DNA of 64,000 bases from Epiperipatus broadwayi (GCA_028023455.1 JAQFVV010000985.1:36001-100000), one strand, 5' to 3'. Shown: positions 35,753 through 48,993, counted from the first letter of the stretch. Program-made: numbers and translations. The notes: generated by a model not told the origin, from the letters alone.

Positions 35753-36385
35753 AATATTTAAATAATTTATAGTGGATAAATATTTACTCATTGAAAATAA
35801 AAATAAAAGCATTATACATTTATAAAAAGTAATGAAAGAAGGTGTGTCCATTTCATTTTTTTTATGACATCAATAAAATTTTATTTTAATAATTTTCTGC
35901 TAAAATGTTTAATGAATAAAATCTTAATACTTAATAATAATTTACAAAAAATAGTGAAAAGATAAATATAATATATATAAACTTACTTTATTTTCACAAT
36001 ATGGACAAAAGACAATGCAGTATAAATGCATTTACATCCTTTCACTTTTGCACAATATTAATAAATTTTGTCTTATTGTTTCTTATTGGCTGCAAACTTT
36101 TTGAATTGTTTTTTTTTATTATCAGTAGTTACTAACATCTAAAGATTTTAGTTAAAATGAACAAATTCCCCCCCAAAATTTTACAATTTAATTTTCAACA
36201 TTAAATAATTCAAAATGGATTCCTGCCATAAAGAACATATTTTAGTGATTTTTGCATCAATGGACAGCTGTCATCAGAATTAACTAATGAATTAATATAT
36301 ATATATATATATATATAAGTTCTTGATTATATATATATATAATATTCAAACACAAGAATTTTGTCTAAACTAAACTTAATGTAAG
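35753..36385. other. AT-rich sequence with short (TA)n tracts
   Basis: TA runs near 36295-36317 and 36330-36341. No gene or structured element. Confidence 0.5.
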
Positions 36386-36488
36386 TAAAAGGGACTTGAA
36401 CTCGGACTTTCAAGCTCACCAAACTTATATACTCTATCTTATATAATTGATACACATGACAACATATGTGTAAAAAAGATAAATGATA

Positions 36489-36532
36489 TCAAATATACAT
36501 ATTTTGTGCTAAGCCAGCACTCATCAGTTAGT
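36489..36532 (-). ncRNA. Hammerhead motif, left arm of A8, one core change
   Basis: CTGATGA is intact and stem II (GTGCT/AGCAC) perfect; GAAA reads AAAA and stem I is weakened. Confidence 0.5.
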
Positions 36533-36792
36533 CCAGATCGCTATCTCCCACACATAAGTATAATCAGTGCTCAGTTTATATTAAGATAGTAAATCTTTAA
36601 ACCTTAATGGCCAAGCTTCCATCTTCTCCCACCAAGGCATTGAGTAGTCCATCATTGGATTTTCAATGATATGGATGGCTGAGAAGTTGGAGGGTGGAGA
36701 AGATTGAAGCTTGTCCATTAAAGTTTGAAGATTTACTATCCTAATATAATCTGAGCACTGATTGTATTTATGTATAGGAGATGGTGATCTGG

Positions 36793-36836
36793 ACCATCTG
36801 ATGAGTGTTAGTTCAGCATGAAATATGTTTAATGGA
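36793..36836 (+). ncRNA. Hammerhead ribozyme, right arm of A8, covarying stem I
   Basis: CTGATGA at 36798-36804 and GAAA at 36820-36823 are intact. Stem I is CCAT paired with ATGG, where other copies have CCAA with TTGG: both bases of the closing pair changed together. Stem II has five pairs, two of them wobble. Stem III has one mismatch. Confidence 0.72.
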
Positions 36837-37150
36837 GATCATTTATGTTTTTCACATATATGTGGTCATGTATATTCATTGTATAAGATAGAATGGATAG
36901 CTGTGGTAAGCTTGTAAGTCTGAGTTCAAGTCCCTTCTAATTATATATATATATTCATAGATTTTATAGATGCAAACATTAAAAGTATAATGAGAATTTC
37001 CATATATGCCCTTTATTTGTGACGTAATTAAATAAACAACCAATTAATCCTGACAATTTTAAGCTGCAATCAAGCTATTCAGTAATAATATTTTATTTGA
37101 TTTAACCTTAAACTAAAAGTGAGATCACTATTAATTAATACTGTAGATAT

Positions 37151-37296
37151 TATAATAATCAAAAGCCAGACATATATAGCTTACAAGTGGAAAAACTGGA
37201 AGATTACACCTTATGAAAAAGATTTAGAAAGTTGTGATCTTATAGTTTTCACATTTATAAAGTATATTTGTCTGACTTTTGATTTTTTATAATAAT
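37151..37296. mobile_element. Small inverted-repeat element, about 145 bp
   Basis: ATCAAAAGCCAGACATATA near 37158 is matched in inverted form near 37264-37283 with a few differences, both ends lying in TATAATAAT sequence. Likely a short MITE-like foldback; no relatives seen in the window. Confidence 0.5.
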
Positions 37297-37660
37297 TAAA
37301 GTATATAACTAAAAATAGTTTCATTTTCTATGCCTTCATTTTGTACCCTTTTATGGATCTAATGTGCATGATTTTATTTAGTTCTAATGTGCCTTAGGAA
37401 AGATAGGGATGATAGACAATTTATAGATGGTTATCTATCAAGCTGACACGTTGGACCAGCCAAACTGTAGTTTCCAAAACTAGCCAAACTGTTACCAATT
37501 TAAAGGACAAAGCAAATAATAACACTCTCGTGGTTTAACTAAGCTCAGTGGGTTAAATTATAATTAACTTTACTACTGAGATATGTACCAAATAAAGGGA
37601 GCTACAATAATAACAGATGCACACTAAACTATATAGAAAAAAATAATTAAATTCAAAGGA
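37297..37660. other. AT-rich non-coding sequence
   Basis: No supported feature. Confidence 0.5.
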
Positions 37661-37664
37661 GAAA

Positions 37665-37680
37665 CCTCAACTCACTCTTT
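37665..37680. repeat. Target-site duplication, left copy, of SINE 3
   Basis: CCTCAACTCACTCTTT recurs at 37783-37798 with one mismatch. Confidence 0.88.
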
Positions 37681-37782
37681 TTTTAATTTTTATATATCAA
37701 ATGCGTTGATCGGAAAGCGATCTCAGGCCAGTTGCTTGAAAGGCAGCTATGCTAACCGCTACGCCACCAATTCTTGACTCAT
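37681..37782 (-). mobile_element. tRNA-derived SINE, 102 bp (SINE 3)
   Basis: On the minus strand a tRNA-like head (37702-37773) is followed by an A-rich tail. The A box TGGCGTAGCGG is a good match to the pol III consensus. The anticodon arm has a seven-base loop with TTC at the anticodon position. The B box and acceptor stem are decayed. Flanked by 16-bp duplications with one mismatch. Same length and plan as the other two SINEs, but probably a different tRNA source. Confidence 0.8.
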
Positions 37783-37798
37783 CCTCAACTCATTCTTT
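37783..37798. repeat. Target-site duplication, right copy, of SINE 3
   Basis: CCTCAACTCATTCTTT, matching 37665-37680 at 15 of 16 bases. Confidence 0.88.
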
Positions 37799-37799
37799 G

Positions 37800-40700
37800 A
37801 TAAGGCTTTAAATTAACTACCTTTCCAATATTAAAAGTACATCTCCCAAGCAGCAAGGGCACAATATATCTTATGATAATAAAAGAATCTCTTTTATTTT
37901 CCCCTTCTAAAATCTCTGACAGAAACTATTAATCATCAATTAAATATTATTGTCATGATCTGATCTGAAATGACTCTTGTAAAGTAAGAGTTAATGTATT
38001 TTTCTCATATTGTAATTACTAGAATTTGATCTATTTATGCTATCCTTCTGACATTTTTACAAAATAAATGCGATTCAAACAATCATATAATAATATGTAA
38101 TACACTCAGAGTTCTTAATATAATAATCTTAAGTATGATTTATATTACCATGTTGTTGAATAACTAAATGACATCCTAATAGACTATAGAATACATCCAC
38201 AAATGTCTTATAAAATCAAATTTGTCTTGGTGGAATAACAACATTTAATTAAACATTAATTACTACATTCAGGGGTAAAAGTTTTCAGTATTATTTATTC
38301 TTTTAAATTCATATTCTCATATTTTAATTGCAGTGCAAAACTACCAAAACGTCAGAAATAATATTTTAAACAAAAAAAATATTATTACAACTAATATTTC
38401 CAAATTCTTCTATTGGTAAAGTTTTTTTTTTTTAAATCGATGAAAATATTCAAGTCAGGGATTCTCATAATATTAAAATAAGAACAAAATAGCTTTTTAA
38501 GTTAAATTAAAATTATTAGTTCCTTTCTAAGTCACTTTAAAAATTATTCTTTTCATAGTGAGTTAAAATTGGTTCCTTTTAAACATTAAATGAGGTTGAC
38601 CTCAGTTGAGGAGTTGACTAATACATAGCTTAAAGTTCTTTTTCTTTTCTTTAATATTAAAAGAAATTCTACACACTCGTTAATGTTGAAATGAGATATA
38701 GTTTAAGTAAAGTTTAGGGATAACAATAAAGATAGTCTAATACAGAGTTCATACGATAGTTTTATAGTATAGAAACATACTACCTCAGTTTTCTCCTTTT
38801 TAAGCATCAGATTTATGCACATTTTAGAATAATTAATAAGTAAATGACATCAATTTTCTATTGGCATCTTTGTTAGTTTCTTTGAAATTCTCCTGACCAG
38901 ATTATATGTAGAAATTTGATACCTTCTTGTTTTTTACCAAAATAATAAAATTTATAAAGAATTCAGTGTAAGTTTAAATTAAAAATTTAAAAGAATACAA
39001 AGCTTTTAGTGCTTTATTGTTGACAAAATTGAGAGAGAAGATGGAAAAGAAAAATCACCACCAACAATTTTTAATTGTCACTGATATTTGCAGCTGTATA
39101 TTTTGATGGGCAATTAATTAGCCATATCTTGTTTTGAGATTCCTAGTACTAATTATTTACACTATAGCAAGGAAATAAAAAAACAAAACTACAATGTATA
39201 TTTATTATTCTTTAAATTATATTTACTTTTTTGAAATTTTTTATTAAAGTATAAGTTAAAAAAAAATCTTAAAAATAAAATATCAACTTTGCAAATAAAA
39301 ACAATAATTAGCAAAAATAAAAAAATAAAAATGTTGTTTACAGTAGTTATTTCTAGACTGACATTAATACATTTTTATCAAACTAATTTTCTTCTAAATA
39401 TATATATATATATATTTAAAATAAACATTAAATTTAAACATCAAATATTTATTAAAAAACAAATACTTAATAATTTTATAAAAACAAATAACTAACAAAT
39501 AAAGAAATTAAGTGTAAATTTATTTTTTTGTTTTTATTAATACAATAAAAACTTATGATGAACAAATTTACAAATGTACTTTCTCTTCTAAGAGAAATAT
39601 TATATTACCACATTGTCTTTTTTGGATAAGCAATTGCTTCTGATATCTAGATAATTTAATTAAAATTAAAATCTTAATTTAGTAAATGAATTTTTAACTA
39701 TGAAAATAAACACAAACTTTTTTTAATTAATTTTTTTGGTATTAAGTTGATCACAACAGAATCCTTCCATCAAGATGATGCATTGTGATTGGTAAAACAA
39801 TGAAAACCATAGAGATCATGAAAAGGTAAGCCAAACAAAATACTATTACTACATAATATGATTTCAGTTTGCAGTTGCCAGTTTAATTGGCTATTTAGCA
39901 AATTACATCTTAACTGAAGTTAGCAAAGTTATCAAAACAAACCCATACACTCAGAATCACACATACATCTACATATACAAACAAAATAAGCACAACACTA
40001 AATTAGTAACACTATATAAGCTAGTGTTTCCAAAAATGGTTTATGAGAGGTGCTGAAATGATTCAGTGGACAGTGGTCATCTTGTGTGAAATTAGTGACA
40101 TTGAACAAAAAGGAAGTGGTGTAATCATAAAGGGAAAAAATTAAAAATTAAAAAAAAACCCATTAACATAAATTTCATCTGTTGTGCAATATAAAGTCAA
40201 AGTGATATTTTATTATCTAAATAAATTTACTAAATGCAAGTTATCATGGTTAATTGTTGGCAGGTGAGTTGTAATGAATTATCAGGAATTCTAGCATATA
40301 TAGATGGAAATATAGTATGCCTAAAATAATTTGTTTACGATACAATATTTTAAATGGGCATTATATATGAAATATAATTTATATTGTTTCTGATTAGAAC
40401 AATAAACGGTTATCAATACTTTCGATTTTTACTGATTTCAGATCATATACCAAGCACATTATATTATTATTTTAATATAACAGCAATTTGCACATACTTT
40501 TCATCATATATTTTAAGTCATCTATTGCTTACTACTAATAAAATCATAACAGGTGTGTATTGGTACAATACTGCTTGAAGTACACAGCCAATATATTTAC
40601 CACATATTAACTTTTGTTACCCTATTAAGGATAACCTGAAAATAAAACCATAAAAATATTGTTATATATCATATCTTTATTTATATCTATTTTATCATCA

Positions 40701-42170
40701 GTGTTAATTGATAAATAAGGTTTGTGTTAATAAGAAAATATTTAAATAAAACAAACTAAATTAAAACTAATTTTTAATTGCACTTTGATATATTTTTAAA
40801 AATTAATTATTTCTATATAAGTTTAGTTTACTATTTGACAATTAAATATCAAACATGTATTTCTAATACTAAGCAAAGATCCAAAATAACTGTATTACTT
40901 TCATTGCTTTTGCAGTCTTGTGCAAACATCACTGTATATCCGATATTATATCGTAGGCGCTATTTTACCATCTATTATTAAGCATTTTGGTTCAGCGAGA
41001 GAAATTGCTTTGAAATTTAAAATTTCACTTATAATTAATAAAATATTGCAAAAAATAACTGCTGCAGCATTTATGAAAACATTTCTTTTTCAGCAAATAT
41101 AACTTTTGCTTTATTATGATTATGTTTTCACTCGACACGTTTTTTAAAAAACAAACATTTAAAAATAAAAGACATATTTTTGCCTTAAAATAAATATATG
41201 TAATGTAAAAATAATCATAAATATGTAAATAAACTAGAAATTTTATAATTTTTCTTTTTTAAAATGAAACAAACAAACAAACAAAAAAAACTGCAGTGGC
41301 AAAAGATTTTGCAAATTGCTCTTAAGGTCTGGAAACAAAAAAATAAATACCAGTATCATTAGCGGCTTGTTTATATGATACCGACATTTTCACATTTTTT
41401 TTAAAAAAAAGTAAATCAATATATATTTAATTGCAATTTCTGCTAACAAATAAATGCAAAACCAGCACATCAAAAACTATAAATGGTCCATGAGAGTGAA
41501 AGTAAGCCAAAGGTGACAACAGCATCACCAAAAAGGGCTGCATAAATGCACTTAGTTGAAAGAGTGTTAATCAGAGCTTAAATTATACTAGCCACTAACT
41601 TTACATGCAAACAAGTCTTACTAACTTTAATAGCGCAATAAAATAATTAATTAATCATCTCTCCCAGGATGCATGTCTCATATGGCTTACAAACACCATT
41701 CATAACATTATAATATAATAGTACAAGACCCCAGTCTTATATTTATAATAAATTTTGCATATATATGTTGATATGCTTTACGATATATATATATATTTCT
41801 ATCTGTAATGTTTGGTTTTTCCTTCAGCCTAATATATTTCAATGCTGCGCAATATAAAAGCTATGATTATGCTGTCCAGCACCAAAGACGCATTAAGCTG
41901 AATGGAAAACCAGAAACATTGCAAATGGAAAAAAAATGCATACTTTGTAAAGCATATCAACATATCATTAATACAACTATGCAGTTTATCCTGGCATGCT
42001 AATAGTCAGTTTTAATTTCAATCTATTTAAATCAATTCACTGACGGTCTATTTAAAATCTTAGATTCTGATAATAAGTGGATTTCCATTTATTATCTGAG
42101 TATTGTTTTGACAACAGATTACTAATAATCTGTTGGTTAAGTTTAAGCATTGCCTGGAATGATATATATA
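37800..42170. other. AT-rich non-coding sequence
   Basis: A 4.4-kb stretch without a recognised element. Open frames near 39289, 40384, 40778 and 41808 are short, AT-driven and motif-free. Short (TA)n at about 39400 and 41784. Confidence 0.45.
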
Positions 42171-42176
42171 TATATA

Positions 42177-43201
42177 CACCTGGTCTGTTTTTACACGGAC
42201 TTATTTAACATGATTTTGAAGTTACGCGATTTTGAATTTCACCGGAAGTCGAACTCCGATAATGTGCTATTACTTTAAATAATAAATTTCGCGCACTTAC
42301 ATTATATTGAAAGTAATAGCACATTATTGGAATTCGACTTTCATCTTAGTAATTTCAATATTTTCAGTGCTTTATAATAGTAAGATTTTATGCAATAATG
42401 AAATTAAAATCATAATTTCCACGTTTTATGTATACACACATTAAATTTTACAAGATTATAATGTAAATTTGTTCAAACATTGTGCGTGTTAATTTTGCAT
42501 TTTAAATCACATTCTGTTTTTGCTTTTTAAAAAAGATCGTAATCAATTATTAATCATTTAGTGTCCGCAAGTTTATTTTTAAAAGGTGAGTAATAGCAGT
42601 GAAACGAAATTTGATTTTTAAATGGAATTGAAAATTAAAGACAAAAATAAGAATTTAATTTTTAGTTGTTAGTTTTAATTAAATTTTTCCCAGCAGTGGT
42701 GAATAAATGTCTTTTTATTATCGTAAGTCTAAGTTCATAAACAATTAATAAAATCATCGTCTCAAAGATTAATTACGTTGTCACCAGAAATCCATTGACT
42801 CAACATGAGTGTGAAGTTAGTGCTAGTTGTATTTCCTCAGTTTGCAAACGAACGTGTGTTTTCGGCAAATATCGATAATAATTAAAACGTGTATTAAAAA
42901 ATGTAAATTATGCATAAAAATATATTATTTTGAATAAAATTAAATATTATAGTTAAAAAAAGTTTGTCTTGTATCAATTTTTTTCAAATTTGAAATTTTT
43001 TATTAGTCATATTTTATTTCCTTATTTTTTTTTTGCGCGAATTTTAAAGTAATTTTACATTGGTGCTTTGCTTTTACGCAAATTTTGAAAAATCACAGAC
43101 CGCATCCCCCCTTTTTCAATGTAAGTTACGTCTATTTTTTCACGATTTCGTTTGCGCGTGTTTTCTGAGGAACCTATCTATCGCGTAAAACAAGACCCAG
43201 G
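42177..43201 (-). mobile_element. TA-flanked MITE copy 3
   Basis: Begins CACCTGGTCTGTTTTTACAC (one base of the TIR lost) and ends with an inverted CCTGGGTCTTGTTTTACGCG. TA dinucleotides flank it. It shares the interior of copy 1, including a block with AATTAATAAAATCATCGTCT. Same orientation as copy 2, opposite to copy 1. No transposase. Confidence 0.82.
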
Positions 43202-45100
43202 TATATATATATACACACACACATAAGAAATAACGATAGCATATGGGGACAAATTTATAAGAAAAATTATTGTCTTATGGTATGGCTAGAAAGCATTTTA
43301 ATTATATATTGTAACAGTTACATAAATCTTCACTTCAAAGCATTATATATTTTAATGGTATGGAAATAAGGTAAGCATAAGTGGTGGCAAATCATTATCA
43401 TTACAAAACCTCACAATCAATGATCCAATGATGATCAGAATAACATTAGCATATTGAAGATCAAATTTATAGCATAATTATCCCAAAAGCATTTTTTCTT
43501 TTTAAAATCCAATTTAAATTAATCACAGGCATCACTTTCTTTGCAGAAAGATTACTTTTGAAAGCTTTATTAACTTTAGCCATCATCATCATTACAATGT
43601 ATCACCTAGTGAATTGCATGACTTCTCAGATTTAGTGATCTATTATTGATATATGTTTGGAATGAGCAAAACAAATTACATTTGATAATAAAACAATAAT
43701 TTATTTACAGTAATCATAAAATAAATACGATAATGATACGGTTACTCACATATTCATAATTGCCATAAAATACAAAACATTAAACTTAATAAATAGTGAT
43801 AAATATTGAATTTAATGGTTATAATAGATGTACATAAATCTATACTAAGATTAATTTTGAAGCCTTATATTCAAATATAAAGAAACATCTTAACGGATAA
43901 TAAAATGTTTTAAATTATGGTTTTTGTTGATATCATAAGCTTACTTTTTGCATCCACACATTTCAAACAATAGTTTTTATCATTTGAGCCATGATTTCAA
44001 TTATCCTCGTTGGGTAATTATCCTCGTTGGGTTTTGTTGAGTCCCAGCGGAAACAAGTCATGGTAGATCTTATGGCAAAGTCCTCATATTTCTTAAAGAC
44101 ACAGTTTTCTTCTTATAGGTGGGCAGAGATGTACCTTATGCACAATTAACATTCATATCTGGATAATACTGCATAATTCCAGGTCTTTCACTGATATGCC
44201 TTTGGTTACTCAAGCACTCAGAGAAAATAGACTTCTGCTAGCCAATTCCTTGGATGTAATATTTAAACAGTCAGTAATGTAAAGCTATCTAAAGCTATTT
44301 TAAAAGAAACTAGTGGTTTTCTTTTTAACACATACTTCTTTGTAGATATTTCCCTCTCTCTCTCTGCATGAAATCAATCTGAACTGCTTTCTTTTCAATT
44401 CAAGACTAAACTAAACTGTTGTTTTTCAAATCTATTTGTTATCTTTGCCCTAAAATATCACATTGTTCTAAGTCTAAATTTAATGATATACACTTTTGGT
44501 CAACTTTATAGCAGTTGGCATATAATTAACTCCATATTAATTTATATAAAAATATTTTTTACAAAACAACTTTATCCAGATTTAATTACCAGATTAAACA
44601 TAATTTTGTAAAACATGTTTTTTAATTTACATTTTAGGTTTTTATTTATGATGGTTGGAAAACAAGAGAAATAAAAGAAAATTATCACCAACCATTGAAA
44701 TTCTTTTCTAGCCTTTTAAATTGTAATCCTTTATACTTTTTAATAATTAAAATTTGCTATCAGATTTATTATAAAAAAAAAGCAAATTATTTCTTTAAGC
44801 CTCTTCCAGTAGGCAAACCTGAAAGATCACAAAATACAGTACATTTTACTAAACCATGCAGCAATTCAAGCTCACACATATGGCAACATGTAAAACTTCC
44901 AAATCAATTTGCTACATTATTTTTTTAAAATAAAGTCTTTTAAACATATATAATGAGATATTATTTTATATAGCGCGAATGTTTATTTATGTAATAGTAT
45001 TAGCGATTAAGCCAATGCACATGCGCTTTAAAGAGATTATATAAATGAATACTCAATTTTCCAGACACGAGATATAGTATTTTAGAAAGAATGGAATGAA
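43202..45100. other. AT-rich sequence with a few degenerate repeats
   Basis: The block at about 43295-43345 (ending TATTGTAACAGTTACATAA) resembles one at about 45575-45640, so a low-copy dispersed repeat is likely. A frame at 44695-44928 has no motif. Confidence 0.4.
43999..44031. repeat. Tandem duplication, 17-bp period
   Basis: AATTATCCTCGTTGGG occurs at 43999-44014 and again at 44016-44031. Confidence 0.92.
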
Positions 45101-45107
45101 TCCACCC

Positions 45108-45286
45108 ATTCTTTCAGACCCAAACGTTTATGTATGGGCAAATCTTAAGTGTGTGGAAATAAGAGTGTGAGATGTTACACGATCACTTTAAATTACATTT
45201 ATTAAGTTTGAACGAATGACACTTCACACTCTTATTTCCACACACTTAAGATTTGCCCATACATAAACGTTTGGGTCTGAAAGAAT
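45108..45286. mobile_element. Foldback with perfect 63-bp inverted repeats
   Basis: The left arm 45108-45170 (beginning ATTCTTTCAGACCCAAACG) and right arm 45224-45286 are complementary at all 63 positions, around a 53-bp spacer. Identity this high in otherwise decayed DNA points to a recent insertion or inversion, or to gene conversion between arms. No relatives in the window. Confidence 0.92.
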
Positions 45287-45770
45287 AAAGTCTTTTATAA
45301 TTTGATGACAAGGCATCTCTGTAGTACAAATAATTCGAAGTGCAACCAAATTTGTACTATATTACATTATACATTTAACACTGGAATATTTTAAACTATA
45401 CATTTTTATTGTTTGAATCAGTATTGTCAGTGTTGCAATTGGGAAAAATCTCAGACATAACAATCAAAGATTTCAATCAATAATTAAAAAAACAACAACT
45501 GTGTGAATGATTTAATATTTATTATTTCTGGCCTAAGTATTTCAGATCTGTCTCTACATAAGAAAATGATAGATCATAAAAACTGTAGTCTTATACTATG
45601 GCTAAAAGACATTCCACTTACCTATTGTAACAGTTACATGAGTCTTAATATTGAAATATAATATATACGTACATATCAAATTTTAGACCAATTAGATTTT
45701 GCACCACAAAATAATTAAATATTAATTTAAATTAGGTACATTATTGAAAATACAATAAATTTTACCTTAA
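45287..45770. other. AT-rich non-coding sequence
   Basis: Includes the second copy of the degenerate repeat seen near 43300; otherwise nothing supported. Confidence 0.4.
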
Positions 45771-45775
45771 TACTC

Positions 45776-45808
45776 AATAGTAATAATAACAAGTCAGTTG
45801 TCACATGA

Positions 45809-45874
<66 letters not shown>

Positions 45875-45911
45875 TCATGTGACATCTGACTTGTTATTAT
45901 TACTATTATTA
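45776..45911. repeat. Palindrome with (TA)n centre
   Basis: Arms of about 36 bp (AATAATAACAAGTCAG plus TGTCACATGACTT and inverse) with one mismatch surround roughly 60 bp of (TA)n. A strong cruciform or hairpin former. Directly abuts the family C element. Confidence 0.92.
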
Positions 45912-46260
45912 TTTTGCTGTTGTGGCTTTGGCTAAATTAAATGGCTAAGCCTACTAATATATGGAGTATCTGAATTAAGTTCAGGCCCATATGATTTTTT
46001 CAGTTGGAGAGCTGACTTTAAAGACATGTAGATGTCTAAAAGTTTCAGATCTTCTTCTAACAATTAACTTAGATAAATGCTTTGCTTGAGTTGGTTTTTT
46101 AAATCTAATGTCCCAACTCCTCACTGAAGAGACCCATAGGTCGAAACTGGTCTGGGGATGGAGACAATTCAAGATAAAAATGATTTGAATGTCTTCTCTT
46201 GTAGTAGCATTTATCATAAATAAAAAAAAAAAGGCTTGTTTAGAGCTATTAGCACGCTCT
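45912..46260 (+). mobile_element. Family C element (C1) with hammerhead
   Basis: A linear element of about 350 bp. Its 5' part (AAGTTCAGGCCCATATGAT) resembles that of the family B element at 29262, the hammerhead lies at 46118-46158, and it ends with AGGCTTGTTTAGAGCTATTA. Related copies at 50845 (minus) and 61085 (plus) share that ending. The antisense open frame 45981-46217 is a by-product. Confidence 0.7.
46118..46158 (+). ncRNA. Hammerhead ribozyme in C1, canonical
   Basis: TCCTCA (46118-46123), CTGAAGA (46124-46130), stem II GACC/GGTC with four perfect pairs and CATA loop (46131-46142), GAAA (46143-46146), C-TG-GTC with cleavage after C 46152, TGGGGA (46153-46158). Every invariant base fits the hammerhead consensus. 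Confidence 0.82.
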
Positions 46261-48990
46261 TAATTTTACTTAATACTCAATATAATAAACTAAATGTCAT
46301 AATTCTAAACTAATAATACTATATAAGCAAATTATTACTTAACAAAAGTTTAAATCATACCTGTCAATAAACCTACTTATAATAAACTCTTACTAACATT
46401 GATTTTATGTTAAAATAAGGAACAGATTAGCTTCTCTAGGATTAGTGTTTTCTGGTTTGCAAATATCATTTTTCATCTGATTGAAGAATAGTCTCCTAGC
46501 ATAGCAATATTTTTTTCTTATAAATATCAAACTTTAGACCATATTAAACAGTTAAATGTTATAATAAATTAGCCTAAGGCAGAGTTAAAAACAACTGCGA
46601 ATTATCAAATTAAACATTAAGCATTACTATAATAAACTAAATGTGCTAAAACAAGCTTGTAATAACATTCAATCAAATTATTAATTTACCAAAATTTGAA
46701 TCATATCAGCCAATAAATTCACTTTTAATAAATTTTTGCCAACTTTAAAATCGCTTTAGCATAACTAAACAATAAATTCCTCTAGGCTTTTCATTTAATG
46801 ACATACAAATGTCACTTATCAGCTTCTTTCTAACTTGCATAACATGATTAAAAAAACTAATATACATTGGATTTAGATATACGGACCCCAAAATGTATGA
46901 TTTCTGTAATTAAAAAGGATTTGTATTTTCTCGCAGGGCAAAATATGATATATCAAACAAGAAATAAATTGCAAATTCAAACCAAGTTAACTTTTGTTCC
47001 CTATTTTTGGTTACATTGTAAAGCAACATTAAATCAACTAAAAAACTGTTCTAGAAATAAATACCTACTCTGATTCTAACTTTCCCCATAATCTACAATA
47101 TTATCTTTTTCCTTCAACTTCAAAAGCAAAATGATAAAGTAATTATATCTTGGATCTGTGATTTTTTTATATGGACAGTTATATCTATGGTTCTTTTCTG
47201 ATCAAAATTATAAAATCAATAATTATGGATATACTATGTAACACTGGATCAATATTACAAGTTACAATCGTGGGTATAACAAATATCAAAATTCTGTTCA
47301 GCAATTACACTGATTAAAATATTAATTGATTATATTAGAGAATGCATGGATTTTGAACTGGCTGCAGTTTAGTTACATATCTTTTCAGTCCACAAACATT
47401 CTCAAACTTGTTCATTTACTTCAAAAAATATAACATTTCCATCTTTTTCTTCTCTCTAATCATTAATATTTTGTTAATTCATGACAACACACATTGCCAT
47501 GAATAAAAAATATCTTCTGGCTTTCAATCTCACAGAAATATCTCTCATGTATTCATTTTTTTATTATATATAAACCCATTTCTGACCCAAATTGAACATC
47601 ATCTATCAAGAATTCAAATCCCATTATTCTATGAATTCATAACTTTATATTTTGCATTGATGGCCTTAACATAATTTTCCTTTTGAAAAATTGATTTCTT
47701 CAATTTCAGAAAGATAAAATATTTCATCTGAAGAATTTTATTTAATGAAGCAATGTTTTTGTTTTGCAAAAATTCCATCTAAATTCTTTGGATTTCTTAT
47801 TCATCTTACAATCTTATCAGAAACGACCTTCGAAATCATCTATTAACATTCATTGAAAAAACAATTATTTTTTTAAAAATACTTACATTTTTGTTCATGC
47901 TATAGGGTATCAATAAGCTCATTTCCCATTTAAGAAAAACCTTAAAATTTACAATCTGTTATATTAGAAGAGTAAACTCATTCTGTGTTCCTTGAGTTGT
48001 AACAAAAAAAAATGTTGCTTTCCCAGTCCGAAAAATTCAGCAAGATTTAAAATTCAACAGTTATTGTTGCACGATATTTGCAATCATTTTTCAAAGATTT
48101 ATATTTTTTAACAATCTCTCCTGCAGACATTCCATTTCCTTCTCATAACAGATATACTAAAATTTATAGTTTCATATATTGACTTAACATTGTTTTTTTA
48201 TTCTAACAAAATTACACTGACACATTAGCATGACTTTCATCAGATGCTTCTCCCACAATGCATCATTTTATCATTCAAATGATAATTAGAAAGTCATAAT
48301 ATCCCTCTGTTGAACTGCAACATTTGAATTTTTTGAAAAAAATAATCTTGAGGCAAGGTCTTACCATGTAAGAGAAACCTCTCACCTATGATGAAATGTA
48401 TTCCTAATGTAGCTGACATGAAATCCAGAAACGACTTTCTATTTACCACCCTGGATTTACAGAAACACATAAGTATAATTATTCCCATAACATGGTCTCA
48501 GGTAGCATCAGTAAACAAAGTTATCAATAACATTGCCAGAGCTGTTTCCAAACATTGCGGTTTCTTAAATGCTATTTTATATTTAATTCAACTTACCCTA
48601 AATTCTAATCCCTTTTTTTAAATAAAGAAATTAATAAAATTAAACATAGAGATCGATCCTAATCCATCTGATACTTACTCAGCTACTTAGACTCTCATAA
48701 TCTGAACATTTGTAGACCCAGTCTTGTCCTAAGGCAAAAAAAACAAACAAACAAAAAACTACTGCATAAATTTATAACATTAAATTAAATTAAATTTTTA
48801 TTCTATAATTACTACAAAATATTACTTTAAAATAGATTATTTTGACCCTCTCTAAAGAATCATAGAAGCTATATTATTTTGGTCTTAATATTTGATTGCA
48901 CAATTTTGTAGTTTAATCCTTATTTTTTTTATAAAGAATAGTTTATACAATTTCTGGATAATCTATTACTAATGATTTAATTAAAGAGAA
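46261..48990. other. AT-rich sequence with a degenerate direct repeat
   Basis: About 46270-46430 and 46625-46775 appear to be diverged direct copies (AATAAACTAAATG ... AATTATTA ... TTTAAATCATA / TTTGAATCATA). The remainder, including open frames at 46867 and 48388, shows no domain. Confidence 0.4.
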
Positions 48991-48993
48991 AGG

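Larger units (their letters stand above)
36389..36936. mobile_element. Family A foldback (A8), complete palindrome
   Basis: The ends AAGGGACTTGAACTCGGACT and inverse enclose two arms that pair around a centre near 36655. The leader ACTAAACTTAATG upstream matches that of A2. Both arms have hammerhead blocks. Confidence 0.85.

Noticed and set aside
45981-46217. 78-codon minus-strand open frame
   Set aside because: Antisense of the family C element including its hammerhead; no motif.
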